Source: an uncultured Clostridia bacterium | GTDB lineage: Bacteria; Bacillota; Clostridia; Oscillospirales; Ruminococcaceae | Direction of reading: 5' to 3' | NCBI GenBank assembly: GCA_944385905.1 | Contig: CALWZA010000007.1 | Coordinates: 16,232-80,231 of the forward strand | DNA length: 64,000 nucleotides | Part shown: positions 33,904 to 43,339 of the stretch, piece after piece | Layout: each line of letters opens with the position of its first letter | Position numbering within the stretch: the first letter of the stretch is position 1 | The notes under the pieces: model-generated | The model's database searches: none | Seen by the model: the letters and a program-made list of their open reading frames with translations, nothing else | What the model was told of the DNA's origin: nothing | Position numbers and translations under genes: made by a program

Positions 33904-35952
33904 TTATACATCCATTATGATAGGGAGTATCATCGGACTGCGCTTAGTCCTCATATAAATATAGTCGGACAGCGCGTCTCTAAGCTTATTTTTTATTGTT
34001 GTCCAGTCATGCATATTGTTATCAAGACATTCATGAAGCGTTTTCGACATCAATTCTCTCGACTTGTCCATCAGCTCTTCGCTTTCTCTGACGTATACAA
34101 AGCCTCTGGAAACGACTTCAGGTCCGGATATCACTTCTTTCGTTGACCGGCTTATTGCCGCTACGACTATTATTAATCCATCCTGAGCCAAATGCTTTCT
34201 GTCCCGAAGCACTATAGCTCCTACATCGCCCACTCCGAGTCCGTCAACTAACACCATTCCGGCAGGAACCTGACCTGTTACTCTCATTTCCTCACCGTCG
34301 GTCTCGATGACATTTCCGATTGAACCTATTATTATATTCTCTCTCGGTATTCCCACTTCGCTTGCCGTGTTAGCGTGCTTTAACAGATGCTTATATTCGC
34401 CGTGCACCGGAATAAAAAACTTAGGCTTTGTCAGTGTAAGCATCATTTTTTGCTCTTCCTGACAGGCGTGTCCGGAAACATGCACCTCATACATTGCCTC
34501 ATATACGACCTCTGCTCCCGATTTAAGCAGTTCGTTCACCACTCTTGTAACATACTTTTCGTTTCCGGGAATCGGGGTAGCAGAAATAATAATAAAGTCC
34601 CGGTTAGAAATACTCACCTGCTTATGGTCGTTCATCGCCATTCTTGTAAGTGCCGACATCGGCTCGCCCTGACTTCCTGTGGTTATAAGAACTATCTTTT
34701 CAGGCGGGTAGTTATTCATTGTATTAATGTCGATGATAATGCCGTCGGGAACTTTCAGGTAACCAAGCTCGATTCCCTTTCCGATGACGTTTATCATGCT
34801 CCTTCCGAAAATAGCGACTTTTCTGCCGTATTTGACCGCATTGTCCACTATTTGCTGAACTCGATGTATATTTGACGAGAATGTCGCGATTATTATTCTT
34901 TTTCCGTCGGCCCTTGAAAAAAGCTTTTCAAAGCTTTCCCCAACTTTTCTCTCAGATGGTGTGAAGCCCGGACGCTCTGCGTTTGTCGAGTCGGACATAA
35001 GCGCTAACACGCCCTTGCTGCCAAGCTCTGCAAACCGCGCAATGTCTATTATTCCGCCTTCAATCGGCGTATAATCCACTTTAAAGTCGCCCGTATGAAC
35101 TATAACACCTGCGGGAGTATGAAAAGCAAGCCCAACCGCGTCAGGAATCGAGTGGTTTACACGAATAAACTCAACAGTCATACATCCGAGCTTGACTGTT
35201 TGCCTAGGAGTAACTACATTAAGCTTAACGCTTCCGAGCAGTCCGTGCTCTTTTAGCTTACCCTCGACAAGTCCGACAGTGAGTCCTGTGCCGTATACCG
35301 GAACATTTATTTTTTTCAGAAAATAAGGAAGTCCTCCTATATGATCCTCATGTCCGTGTGTCAGAACTATTCCTCTTACTTTTTCGGCATTCTTTTCTAC
35401 ATAAGTATAATCGGGTATAACTATATCGACGCCAAACATCTCAGTATCAGGAAACGCCAAGCCGCAGTCGATGATAACTATATCATCGCCGCACTCTATA
35501 ACGGTGAAATTTTTTCCGATTTCGTTTAATCCTCCGAGAGGAATTATCTTTACCGGAACTTTTTTTTGAGTCTGTCTGCGCCTTGGAGTCTGCTTTTTGT
35601 TTTGCTTTGCCGGTGATTCTGTCTCAGCAGACTCACGCGGCGAATAATCAGTGCCGGACAGAGCGGCTATCGCCTGTCTGATTTGCTGCTGTTTTTCACT
35701 GATGCTTTTGACATCTCTGCTTTTTGGCGCAACTCTTCCCTTGTTTTGATTGATCTTTGAGCTGTATGAGCCTGACGGCTTTTGCTGCCTCTGTGTTTTT
35801 TTATTGACTGCTTCATTAGCGTTCTCCGCCGCTTGTGAACCCGGCTTAAGCTTATAACCAGCCTGCCTTTTTCCGCCGCCCGCACCTGCGCTTAGTTTTT
35901 TCTCATTAGAATTTGAAGCCGGCTTTTTCTCCGTGTTGATTTCGTTATTCAT
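33904..35952 (-). CDS. rnj: Ribonuclease J with long basic N-terminal extension
   Basis: 682 residues against ~555 usual. Residues 1 to ~130 are a low-complexity, Lys/Gln/Ser-rich extension without fold motifs. From VPVKIIPLGGLNEIGKNFTV the metallo-beta-lactamase/beta-CASP core begins, with LTHGHEDHIGGL zinc ligands, HTGDFKVD, SDSTNAERPGFT and the ATFSSNIHRVQQIVD beta-CASP segment, and a C-terminal domain. RNase J is a 5'-exonuclease and endonuclease in mRNA decay and rRNA maturation. Start follows GGAAAGAGG. First gene of the run down to ftsH. Confidence 0.94.
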   Translation of the reverse strand: MNNEINTEKKPASNSNEKKLSAGAGGGKRQAGYKLKPGSQAAENANEAVNKKTQRQQKPSGSYSSKINQNKGRVAPKSRDVKSISEKQQQIRQAIAALSGTDYSPRESAETESPAKQNKKQTPRRRQTQKKVPVKIIPLGGLNEIGKNFTVIECGDDIVIIDCGLAFPDTEMFGVDIVIPDYTYVEKNAEKVRGIVLTHGHEDHIGGLPYFLKKINVPVYGTGLTVGLVEGKLKEHGLLGSVKLNVVTPRQTVKLGCMTVEFIRVNHSIPDAVGLAFHTPAGVIVHTGDFKVDYTPIEGGIIDIARFAELGSKGVLALMSDSTNAERPGFTPSERKVGESFEKLFSRADGKRIIIATFSSNIHRVQQIVDNAVKYGRKVAIFGRSMINVIGKGIELGYLKVPDGIIIDINTMNNYPPEKIVLITTGSQGEPMSALTRMAMNDHKQVSISNRDFIIISATPIPGNEKYVTRVVNELLKSGAEVVYEAMYEVHVSGHACQEEQKMMLTLTKPKFFIPVHGEYKHLLKHANTASEVGIPRENIIIGSIGNVIETDGEEMRVTGQVPAGMVLVDGLGVGDVGAIVLRDRKHLAQDGLIIVVAAISRSTKEVISGPEVVSRGFVYVRESEELMDKSRELMSKTLHECLDNNMHDWTTIKNKLRDALSDYIYMRTKRSPMILPIIMDV

Positions 35953-36038
35953 AGAACCTCTTTCCGTTGTTTCAGCAAGCTGAAATCAATTTACATTAAT
36001 AACACAGACCATGTTTTAATTAACATATGACTGCGCAC

Positions 36039-36079
36039 AAAGATAAAGACGGTGCTAACGTTCCGCCGCCTTTACCTTT
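36039..36079 (-). terminator. Long hairpin downstream of the nucleotidyltransferase gene
   Basis: On the minus strand AAAGGTAAAGGCGG pairs with CCGTCTTTATCTTT (14 bp with G-U pairs) around a 13-base loop. The plus strand would have mismatches, so the minus transcript is the likely user. The U-rich tail is weak. The rest of the 36000-36190 gap is AT-rich without a clear promoter. Confidence 0.45.
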
Positions 36080-36193
36080 ATACGATTTTGCTATTAATTT
36101 ATTCACGTGATCTCAGCACAGTATATTTTTATTTTTTATTAACAAATAATGCGTTTGACATTCAAAAACCGAACAAATATATTTATTAATATA

Positions 36194-38527
36194 TTACACC
36201 ATTTTGTCCTCATTGTCAATAGCCGATGGCTGTCCGGATATTATGCTTTCCAATTTGTCGCACAGTGCTGACGCGGCTTCAGCTTTAAAAGATTCGGCAA
36301 ATAAACAAAGACCTTTTCCGGATTTTAAAGGCCTTATCAACGCCCGTGAGCCATCGTAATAATATTTTACCCCTTCACCGAGGTCACAATTTGATGATTT
36401 TGCGAACCTTTTCAAGGTTTCGGTAACAGGAGCGGTTAAATTGATTTTTCTTGTTATGCAGCTAAAACTTGGTATTTCTTTTAACAAGTTAGACAATGTT
36501 TCCTTACGCTCAGCCAAAATCCTTACGATCATACACGCTAAAGTCAGTCCGTCGGTTACATACCTGTTGGATATTTTCTGAGCAAGTTTACGAGCTTCGA
36601 CATCCGAGCCGCATGATGTATTGAAGTACCTCACCGGAATCAAATGATTAACTGTGATGTCTTTATCGAATGCGGACGGAAAACTATAAGGCACTGACGA
36701 TTGCACGCCTTTTTCCGCATTATATTTACATACTATCATCGCAAGCTGTTCATAGCCAACTTCTGTTTTGTCATTTAGTTTTGCTGAGGCTGAGCACCCG
36801 TCGTTTGCTAAAATTACAGTATCTGAGTTTTTATCTTTATAAAGCTCTCCAGGCAGAGACTTTAAAATTTCCGCAATAACATGTGAATCACACTTGATTG
36901 TTATGTTTTCAAAGCTGTCACGGCAGTTTTCACCGATTAAATTTTTAAGATAATCCTTGTATTTTTCCTTCAGGTCATCAGCATATTCGAGTTCTCCGAA
37001 ATCCATTATATTTACCGATCTCCGCTCTCCTCGGTTTAGTGCTGATTCTATTTTTCGCTCAGCAGTCCGAGTCACGCACAATCCGCCGCGGTCACGCACA
37101 TATATCCCCTCATCAGGATTTCCGCCGACAAATATTACGGCATCGGCATTTGTAACATCACAGCAGTATATTAGCTCCGGCAGGCAAGTATCTGTAATGC
37201 TGAATACTTTTACACCGCTTTCCGATAAACCCGAAGCGACCGCAGAAGAAACAGATTTTGAAAATCCGCCGCCCTCGCACCCTATTACGACCGAGCTGTT
37301 TCTCTCTATCGATGAGCCCACCGCTGTGCCTACTTTTGCCGCAAAAATCGAATAGCAGCTTCCTTCAAAATTTAATCTGCCTGCTTCGTCTAAAAATGAA
37401 CTGCTGGCCTTACCGCTTTTAACATCATAAGATACGGATGTACTGTCCTCTATCTCAATTCCGTTCCATATTCTGACACCTCTTTCCACGCAGCAATTTC
37501 TTCCTATTACTGAATTATCGCCGATAACAGCGCTCTTTTTTATATTTGTCTCCTGTCCTATTCTCACGCCGCCGCACACAACACAGCCGTTAATATCAGC
37601 TTTGTCTCCTATTACAGATTTGTTCATTATAACACAATCTGTTATTCTTGCTCCGTTTCCGATTATAACATTGTCTCCGATTACGCACTCCCCGCCTATC
37701 AGTACGCCGTCTCCTAATACAACATTTTTTCCTATAAAGGCTTTACCGTTTACAGCGTTTTCAATACACTTCAGGCCGCTTGAAATATATGATCCTGACA
37801 AAGTCTTGAATCCGTCCAAAATGAGGTTTGCTCTGCCATTAAGCACGTCTTTATTGCACCTCAGATACGACTCAATATCTCCTATGTCGCACCAATAGCC
37901 GCATTCGTTATAACTGTAAAGCTTTTTTCCTTTACGCATCAGTTTCGGAAACAGGTCTTTGGCGAAATCTTCTTGTCTGCCGATTGTTATTTCGTTCAAC
38001 GCTGGTACCGACAAAAAGTACACACCGGTATTCGCGCTGTCAGTTATACAGCTTTCATAGGAAGGCTTTTCTATAAAGCCTTTAATACGCCCGCTTTCTT
38101 CCGCAAGCACAAGTCCGTACTCTCTCGGATCGCTTACTGATTTTGTGACGATTGTAACATCAGCATTTTTTGTCTTATGATAATTATACGCTGATCTTAA
38201 ATCAAAATCGCATACTGCGTCACCGCTTATGACCAGAACCTCGTCACCGTTCCACGCTTTTCTTACACACCCAGCCGTTCCCAGCGGACTTTCCTCAACA
38301 CAATAGCTGAGCCTCATCTGAGAAAATGACTCACCATACCGTTCCATTATTTTTTCCGCCTGATACATAAGAGTTACTGTAGCTTCTCTGAATCCGTTTC
38401 TGATAAGCAGATCAAAAATATGTTCGAGAACCGGTTTTCCGCATATTTCGGCAAGAGGTTTCGGTCTTGCGCATGTTATCGGGCGAAGTCTTGTTCCTTC
38501 TCCTCCGGCAAGAATTATAACCTGCAT
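36194..38527 (-). CDS. Sugar-1-phosphate nucleotidyltransferase fused to a degenerate phosphomannomutase-like domain
   Basis: 777 residues in three parts. Residues 1-230 are an NTP-transferase with VIILAGGEGTRLRPIT and KPLAEICGKPVLEHI, and VISGDAVCDFD for the metal site. Residues ~245-355 are left-handed beta-helix hexapeptide repeats (IGKNVVLGDGVLIGGECVIG). The rest resembles alpha-phosphohexomutases, but the catalytic serine loop reads VGGNPDEG and the metal loop reads NDGCSASA, so mutase activity is unlikely. Comparable fusions in Clostridia are called mannose-1-phosphate guanylyltransferases; the nucleotide and sugar are not determined. Start follows TTGGAG. Confidence 0.82.
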   Translation of the reverse strand: MQVIILAGGEGTRLRPITCARPKPLAEICGKPVLEHIFDLLIRNGFREATVTLMYQAEKIMERYGESFSQMRLSYCVEESPLGTAGCVRKAWNGDEVLVISGDAVCDFDLRSAYNYHKTKNADVTIVTKSVSDPREYGLVLAEESGRIKGFIEKPSYESCITDSANTGVYFLSVPALNEITIGRQEDFAKDLFPKLMRKGKKLYSYNECGYWCDIGDIESYLRCNKDVLNGRANLILDGFKTLSGSYISSGLKCIENAVNGKAFIGKNVVLGDGVLIGGECVIGDNVIIGNGARITDCVIMNKSVIGDKADINGCVVCGGVRIGQETNIKKSAVIGDNSVIGRNCCVERGVRIWNGIEIEDSTSVSYDVKSGKASSSFLDEAGRLNFEGSCYSIFAAKVGTAVGSSIERNSSVVIGCEGGGFSKSVSSAVASGLSESGVKVFSITDTCLPELIYCCDVTNADAVIFVGGNPDEGIYVRDRGGLCVTRTAERKIESALNRGERRSVNIMDFGELEYADDLKEKYKDYLKNLIGENCRDSFENITIKCDSHVIAEILKSLPGELYKDKNSDTVILANDGCSASAKLNDKTEVGYEQLAMIVCKYNAEKGVQSSVPYSFPSAFDKDITVNHLIPVRYFNTSCGSDVEARKLAQKISNRYVTDGLTLACMIVRILAERKETLSNLLKEIPSFSCITRKINLTAPVTETLKRFAKSSNCDLGEGVKYYYDGSRALIRPLKSGKGLCLFAESFKAEAASALCDKLESIISGQPSAIDNEDKMV

Positions 38528-38602
38528 ATATATTTCTCCAATACTTTTTAGTAAAATTAGTATTATCGTGGAATCAATATTTATGCAGATGACATGTAAT
38601 TT

Positions 38603-38633
38603 CGGGCGGCGCGCTTTAAAAACGCACTGCCCG
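38603..38633 (-). terminator. Hairpin after hflX
   Basis: CGGGCAGTGCG and CGCGCCGCCCG pair with one mismatch and one G-U around nine bases. There is no long U-tract, so it may be only a partial terminator. Confidence 0.4.
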
Positions 38634-38639
38634 TTAAAG

Positions 38640-39887
38640 TCAGGTTTGATAAGCTTTTATCTTAGGAAGTATTTTGATGTCAACAAGAACGTCGGCATAA
38701 ATGCCGTCTTCACGGTACTCTTCAGAATACACTTTTCCTTTCTCACGAATCAGATTTAAAAGTCCAGCCATATTAAACGGCAAACAAATTTTCATTCGTT
38801 TTGATGTTTCGGGAAGTGCTTTTTCTATTGCCTCCAACAGCTGAGGTATTCCCTTGCCTAGCTTAGCGGAGATTTTAACTGTATCGGCAATACCGGCTGT
38901 ATCAAGATTGTCAATTCCTTCGACAAGGTCGCATTTATTGAGAACTGTTATTACAGGGATTCCCTCACACCCAAGCTCTGAGAGCAGTTTCATAGTTACC
39001 TCAGCCTGATCTTTTACGTCTTCGGCTGAGGCGTCGCAGATATGAAGTATTACATCGGCGTTTGCCGCTTCCTCAAGGGTTGACTTAAACGCTTCGACAA
39101 GGTGATGAGGCAGACGCCGTATCAAACCGACTGTGTCTACAAGCATAACGCTTCGTCCGTCCGGAAGTTCAATCGCTCTGGATGTTGTTTCAAGCGTTGC
39201 GAACAGTTTGTTTCCCGCAAGCACTCCGGCATCCGTTAATGTGTTGATCAAAGTAGATTTTCCGACGTTTGTATACCCAACTATCGCGCAGACAAGCACG
39301 TTATCCTTTTTTCTGCGCTCCCTCGCAAGTCCTCTGCGCTTTTCGATATCCTTTAGCTCCTTTGAAAGAGTTTGTATTCTTGCTCTAATATGCCGTTTAT
39401 CAGTTTCAAGCTTTGTTTCTCCGGGTCCTCTCGTTCCGATACCTCCTCCGAGACGTGAAAGCTTTAATCCCATTCCCGCAAGTCTAGGAAGTCTGTATTT
39501 ATTTTGCGCAAGCTCAACCTGAAGTCTTCCCTCTTTTGTAGTCGCGCGCTGAGCGAAAATATCCAAAATAAGCATTGTTCGGTCGATTGTATAACAGTCG
39601 GTCGCTTTTTCGATGTTTCTTATCTGAGTTGCTGTCAGTTCGCTGTCAAAAATAATTTGGTCTACGTCAAGTTCTTTGCATTTATCCGCTATTTCTGCAA
39701 GCATTCCAGAACCGATGCAGCTGGCGCTGTCATATGTCGGGCGCTTCTGAATTATTTTTATTACAGTTTCTCCGCCTGCTGTATCGACGAGCTCGGCAAG
39801 CTCTGCTATAGATTGTTCGGCGTCATACTCCCCGATATCTACCGAAACCAGCATTATTTTAGGCTTTTTTATTTCTGTTTCGAACAA
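38640..39887 (-). CDS. hflX: GTPase HflX
   Basis: 415-residue ribosome-associated GTPase that splits stalled or stressed ribosomes. The N-terminal glycine-rich domain has RPTYDSASCIGSGMLAEIA. The basic linker LGGGIGTRGPGETKLETDKR is diagnostic. The G domain has GYTNVGKSTLINTL, DTVGLI and NKCDL, and a short C-terminal domain follows. The start is a TTG at 39887 nine bases after AGGAA. It precedes the nucleotidyltransferase gene by ~110 bases. Confidence 0.95.
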   Translation of the reverse strand: MFETEIKKPKIMLVSVDIGEYDAEQSIAELAELVDTAGGETVIKIIQKRPTYDSASCIGSGMLAEIADKCKELDVDQIIFDSELTATQIRNIEKATDCYTIDRTMLILDIFAQRATTKEGRLQVELAQNKYRLPRLAGMGLKLSRLGGGIGTRGPGETKLETDKRHIRARIQTLSKELKDIEKRRGLARERRKKDNVLVCAIVGYTNVGKSTLINTLTDAGVLAGNKLFATLETTSRAIELPDGRSVMLVDTVGLIRRLPHHLVEAFKSTLEEAANADVILHICDASAEDVKDQAEVTMKLLSELGCEGIPVITVLNKCDLVEGIDNLDTAGIADTVKISAKLGKGIPQLLEAIEKALPETSKRMKICLPFNMAGLLNLIREKGKVYSEEYREDGIYADVLVDIKILPKIKAYQT

Positions 39888-39912
39888 TCAAATCAATTCC
39901 TATCTTGAAAGA

Positions 39913-41142
39913 TTATATGCTCCAGTTTCCGTCTTTAAACACCTGCACAGCCTTGCCGTCCTTTGTATATCCTACTATGCTTAAGTCTGATGCTCCTACC
40001 ATAAAATCAACATGAATCATGGACTCGTTTACACCGTAATCTTTAAGCTCGTCTCTCGTCATATTCTCATATCCGTCTATGCAGTTTGAGTAGCCTTCTC
40101 CGAGAGCTATATGACAGCTCGCGTTTTCGTCAAACAGAGTTGAATAATACAAAATATTCTGATTTGATATGGGCGAATTATACGGAACAAGCGCAACCTC
40201 ACCAATCATACATGAGCCTTCGTCGGAGTTTATCATTTTTTCAAGAGCATCTTTCCCCTTTTCAGCCTCACAGGAAACCGCTTTTCCGTCCTTGAAAGTT
40301 ATTGAAAAGTTTTCAATAAGCTGTCCCTGATAAGACAATGGCTTGGTTGAGACAACTTTTCCCTCCGCCTTGCCCTTCATCGGAGTTGTAAACACCTCAA
40401 TAGTAGGCATATTCGGATTAAAATAGTGTCCCTTTAAATCTGTTTCTCCTCCGCCGCACCAATTCGATTTGGGGGTGAGCCAAACTTTAAAGTCGGTTCC
40501 GTTTGAGCTTTTATACTCAAGGCGGTCAAAGCGGTATGAATTAAGCTTTGCGCATATGTCCTTGAAGTTTTCGTTTACGTTCTTCCACACCGCAATTGGG
40601 TCATTGTCTTTTGTAACATAAACGGTTTCCAAAATAGCGTTCCAGAGCTTTTCAACCGCAACTGACTTTCTCTCGTTTTTGAAAACTTTTTTTGCCCACT
40701 TTTCGGAAGGTACCGCCGCAATTGTCCACTGATGCTTATTCTCCATCAAATCAGTGTATTTTTTTGTTACCTTATAAATATTTCTGTTTGACTTCTGCAT
40801 TTTTTCGGCGTTTACACCGTTAAGCCCGTCGGGATCGTCTGAAGATATATGAATCCTGACCGGTAGCTCCTCGGACATCCACTTGAATTTCTCCTCCTGC
40901 CACGGCAAAACCTCGGAAAGAGCGGATACGCTTTGATGACGGTAATTGAGCTTTGTGACAGCCTGATCTCTCCACTCGACCCTCACGTTTTTCGCACCGG
41001 CTTTATATGCCTCGTCTACAACCATTTCGGCAAATTTATGCTGGTCTACCGCCGCATATACGAGGACGTACTGCCCTTTTTGAACGTTTGCTCCGACTCT
41101 GACTATCAGCTTTGCGTATTTTTTCATTACTGACTTCAACAT
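39913..41142 (-). CDS. Aminopeptidase, M29 family
   Basis: 409-residue metallopeptidase of the AmpS/PepS (thermophilic M29) family, releasing N-terminal amino acids from peptides. N-terminal LIVRVGANVQKGQYVLVYAA, then a middle KSNWCGGGETDLKGHYFNPN, and EVALVPYNSPISN (glutamate metal ligand), followed by CHIALGEGYSNC and MIHVDFMVGASDLSIVG with His and Asp ligands. Length is normal. AAAGGAA ribosome site. It is 20 bases after the cyclase gene. Confidence 0.93.
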   Translation of the reverse strand: MLKSVMKKYAKLIVRVGANVQKGQYVLVYAAVDQHKFAEMVVDEAYKAGAKNVRVEWRDQAVTKLNYRHQSVSALSEVLPWQEEKFKWMSEELPVRIHISSDDPDGLNGVNAEKMQKSNRNIYKVTKKYTDLMENKHQWTIAAVPSEKWAKKVFKNERKSVAVEKLWNAILETVYVTKDNDPIAVWKNVNENFKDICAKLNSYRFDRLEYKSSNGTDFKVWLTPKSNWCGGGETDLKGHYFNPNMPTIEVFTTPMKGKAEGKVVSTKPLSYQGQLIENFSITFKDGKAVSCEAEKGKDALEKMINSDEGSCMIGEVALVPYNSPISNQNILYYSTLFDENASCHIALGEGYSNCIDGYENMTRDELKDYGVNESMIHVDFMVGASDLSIVGYTKDGKAVQVFKDGNWSI

Positions 41143-41162
41143 TTAACATTATTCCTTTCTGT

Positions 41163-41723
41163 TTATATCTTTATAAGCACAGCTCTGCAAGGCGCTCCGT
41201 CAAATCCTCTTATTTTCAGCGGCGCTGCCGAAAGTAGGTAATCACCTTTCTCAACGCTGTTTAAAACCAGTCCTTCGAGCAGTGCAATACCCTTACCTAG
41301 CAGTATTTTATGAACATCCGATGCTCCGACGGTTTGGTTTTCAACGCCTATCAGCATAATATTACTGACAGCAAATATCTCGGCCGCTTTATCGGTTATA
41401 TTAGGATTTCCTTTTAACAAAATGCGCTTTTTTGAGCAGCCGCATATCTTTTCAGCGTCCTTTGCCGTCATCATCCCGTTAAACGACACTACCGAAGCTT
41501 CTCCCACAAAAACATCTGCAGGTATCTCATCAATTGTTTTTCCGCCTGATATAAAATGAAAAGGCGCATCGGCATGGGTACCGTTATGAGCGCACATTGA
41601 TAAAGCCGATAAATTACATATATCTCCTTTATCTGTCGACATTATTCTTTCATATTCAGGCTTTGGATCCCCTGGATAGACCTCAGCAGAAAAGAGCTCT
41701 TTTGAAATATCATAAACTTTCAT
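41163..41723 (-). CDS. Cyclase/arylformamidase (KynB-like) family protein
   Basis: 186 residues. The metal motif HNGTHADAPFHF (H-x-G-T-H-x-D-A-P-x-H) at ~47-58 and the N-terminal YPGDPKPEY are those of the cyclase family (PF04199), which hydrolyses N-formylkynurenine or related amides and lactones. No kynurenine pathway genes are visible, so the substrate is open. The ATG at 41723 with AGGAA upstream is preferred; a longer frame would overlap the preceding gene by 32 bases. Confidence 0.88.
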   Translation of the reverse strand: MKVYDISKELFSAEVYPGDPKPEYERIMSTDKGDICNLSALSMCAHNGTHADAPFHFISGGKTIDEIPADVFVGEASVVSFNGMMTAKDAEKICGCSKKRILLKGNPNITDKAAEIFAVSNIMLIGVENQTVGASDVHKILLGKGIALLEGLVLNSVEKGDYLLSAAPLKIRGFDGAPCRAVLIKI

Positions 41724-41742
41724 ATAAAAATTCCTGTTATTC

Positions 41743-42417
41743 TCACGGATGAGGCTTTCCTTCGCGGTAGGCACGCATTATATCCTTAAAAATCTCTCCG
41801 CTTGACGGAGGCGTCCATGTTATAGCGTTTGCTCCTGCGCTGACTGTTTGAGCTATAGACTCGTCTGTCGGGCCGCCTGTGGCAATTACAGGGAAATCAG
41901 GATATCTCTTTTTTATTTCTGCAACTATTTTTGGGGTGTTGGCGGCGGCTGAGACGTTAAAAATTGTCGCTCCCGCCCTTATCCGGCTTTCAAAATCTGT
42001 TTCCTCATTTACAACCGTCACAACAACCGGAATATCAATTCGTTTTGTTATTTCCGCAATAACCTCATCCTTTGTAGGCGCATTTACTACAACGCCGATT
42101 GCACCCTGCATTTCAGCATATGAAGCAAGATGCTCGACTCTGTTTCCCTGAGTAAGTCCTCCTCCTACCCCTGCAAAAACAGGAATATCCGATGCCAAAA
42201 GAAGCGCTTGCGTAATAACAGGCTGCGGAGTAAACGGGTATACCGCTATTACCGCATCGGCGTTTACATTTTTTATTATTGACAAATCCGTTGAAAAAAC
42301 CAACGATTTAATAAGCTTTCCGAATATTGTTATACCGGTGCACTTGCTTATAGGCTCGGGTACTCTAAGTGCGAACTTTCTCAATGTTCCGCTTACATTC
42401 GGAGGATTAGTTATCAT
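41743..42417 (-). CDS. TIM-barrel protein annotated as hydrolase in relatives
   Basis: 224 residues. An eight-strand beta/alpha barrel is suggested by strands such as ADAVIAVYPF, IPVFAGVGGG, IGVVVNAPT, IPVVVTVV, ATIFNVSAA and FPVIATGGPT, the last being a typical C-terminal phosphate-binding turn followed by ANAITWTPPSSGEIFKDIM. The N-terminal NPPNVSGTLRKFALRVPEP is strongly conserved in Clostridia homologs as I recall. No reaction is established. It has a strong own promoter and starts the cyclase-M29 run. Confidence 0.75.
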   Translation of the reverse strand: MITNPPNVSGTLRKFALRVPEPISKCTGITIFGKLIKSLVFSTDLSIIKNVNADAVIAVYPFTPQPVITQALLLASDIPVFAGVGGGLTQGNRVEHLASYAEMQGAIGVVVNAPTKDEVIAEITKRIDIPVVVTVVNEETDFESRIRAGATIFNVSAAANTPKIVAEIKKRYPDFPVIATGGPTDESIAQTVSAGANAITWTPPSSGEIFKDIMRAYREGKPHP

Positions 42418-42475
42418 AATAATTTATCCTTTCCCATAATATTTATATAATTACTTCTATTATATTCTATTTGAT

Positions 42476-42504
42476 ATTTTACTACAAACGCACCGGATTG
42501 TCAA
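42476..42504 (-). promoter_or_regulatory. Promoter of the TIM-barrel/cyclase/M29 run
   Basis: TTGACA (42499-42504) and TAAAAT (42476-42481), 17-base spacer, minus strand. The remaining gap up to 42619 is AT-rich with no further feature I can support. Confidence 0.8.
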
Positions 42505-42619
42505 ACCGATATCAAACAACTCATATTCGATGTGCCAATATTCCAGATTATTAACATACAAGTCATATTATAAACATTTCATGTGTTTAAGCACTAAAGT
42601 ACTATTACATTTATACACA

Positions 42620-42655
42620 TAAAAAAGCCTGCCGTCCTATTTAAGACCGCAGGCT
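42620..42655 (-). terminator. Terminator after the ECF gene
   Basis: AGCCTGCGGTC and GACGGCAGGCT, then TTTTTTATG on the minus strand. Confidence 0.9.
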
Positions 42656-42671
42656 CCTCTGCTGATTATGA

Positions 42672-43289
42672 TTACTTTAGCTTTGCAATTTTTCTGAGCG
42701 GAAGCGCTATTGCCGCAGCTACCGCCCCTGCAACTATTATTTCCATTACAGCGTTAAGTCCGCCCCACGCTATTATAAAGCTGATATAATTGTCTCCCAT
42801 CATTGCTGATACGTCGCTGTTTCCGACAAAGCAAATATATATCAATGACAGAACCATTGCTGAATGAAGCAGTGTGGCTAAAACTGCCGACACAGCGGCC
42901 GCGGGCACTGCTTTAATTTTTGTACTAAGAAATGAAAAAATTATTGTTGCAGCAACCGGAAAAATAATTCGCGGCACAAGACAAATAAACAAGCTCCACA
43001 TATTTCCGAACTGAGAAAGAGGAGTGAACGCAAACGCTGACGGCTGTGCTATACCGATAGTAGACCACCAAATCAATGAGCACACTCCCATGACTCCGCC
43101 CATATATAATGAAATTTTTTTGCTGCCCATCAGCGCAAGACAAAGCGGCGGTATATGAGCCAATGTCGCGACTATTCCCGGGCCCAACGGCAGTGAGCCG
43201 AGCGGAGTGAAGCAGAAAATTACTTCAATCGCTGTAAATAATGCCATGATTGTTAAGGTTCTGATGTTCAGTTTTTTTGTAGTTGACAT
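42672..43289 (-). CDS. ECF transporter S component, probably pantothenate
   Basis: 205 residues with about six hydrophobic helices, beginning TLTIMALFTAIEVIFCFTPL and including GIVATLAHIPPLCLALMGSK (typical S-component helix 2-3 region) and a positively charged end RKIAKLK. It lies ~50 bases after coaX, type III pantothenate kinase, and appears co-transcribed with it. That makes pantothenate (PanT-like) the best substrate guess, by context only. AGGAG start site. Confidence 0.8.
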   Translation of the reverse strand: MSTTKKLNIRTLTIMALFTAIEVIFCFTPLGSLPLGPGIVATLAHIPPLCLALMGSKKISLYMGGVMGVCSLIWWSTIGIAQPSAFAFTPLSQFGNMWSLFICLVPRIIFPVAATIIFSFLSTKIKAVPAAAVSAVLATLLHSAMVLSLIYICFVGNSDVSAMMGDNYISFIIAWGGLNAVMEIIVAGAVAAAIALPLRKIAKLK

Positions 43290-43339
43290 ATTATTACTCC
43301 TTGCTGCTGTCCGTTTCGGTACAGCGCTTTTATTCAGGC

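Noticed and set aside
34387..34875. 162-codon plus-strand frame inside rnj
   Set aside because: Antisense to the RNase J beta-CASP region, without ribosome site or domain.
35969..35984. TTTCAGCAAGCTGAAA palindrome before rnj as an operator or terminator
   Set aside because: Loop of two bases is too tight for a terminator and one isolated palindrome gives no support for an operator.
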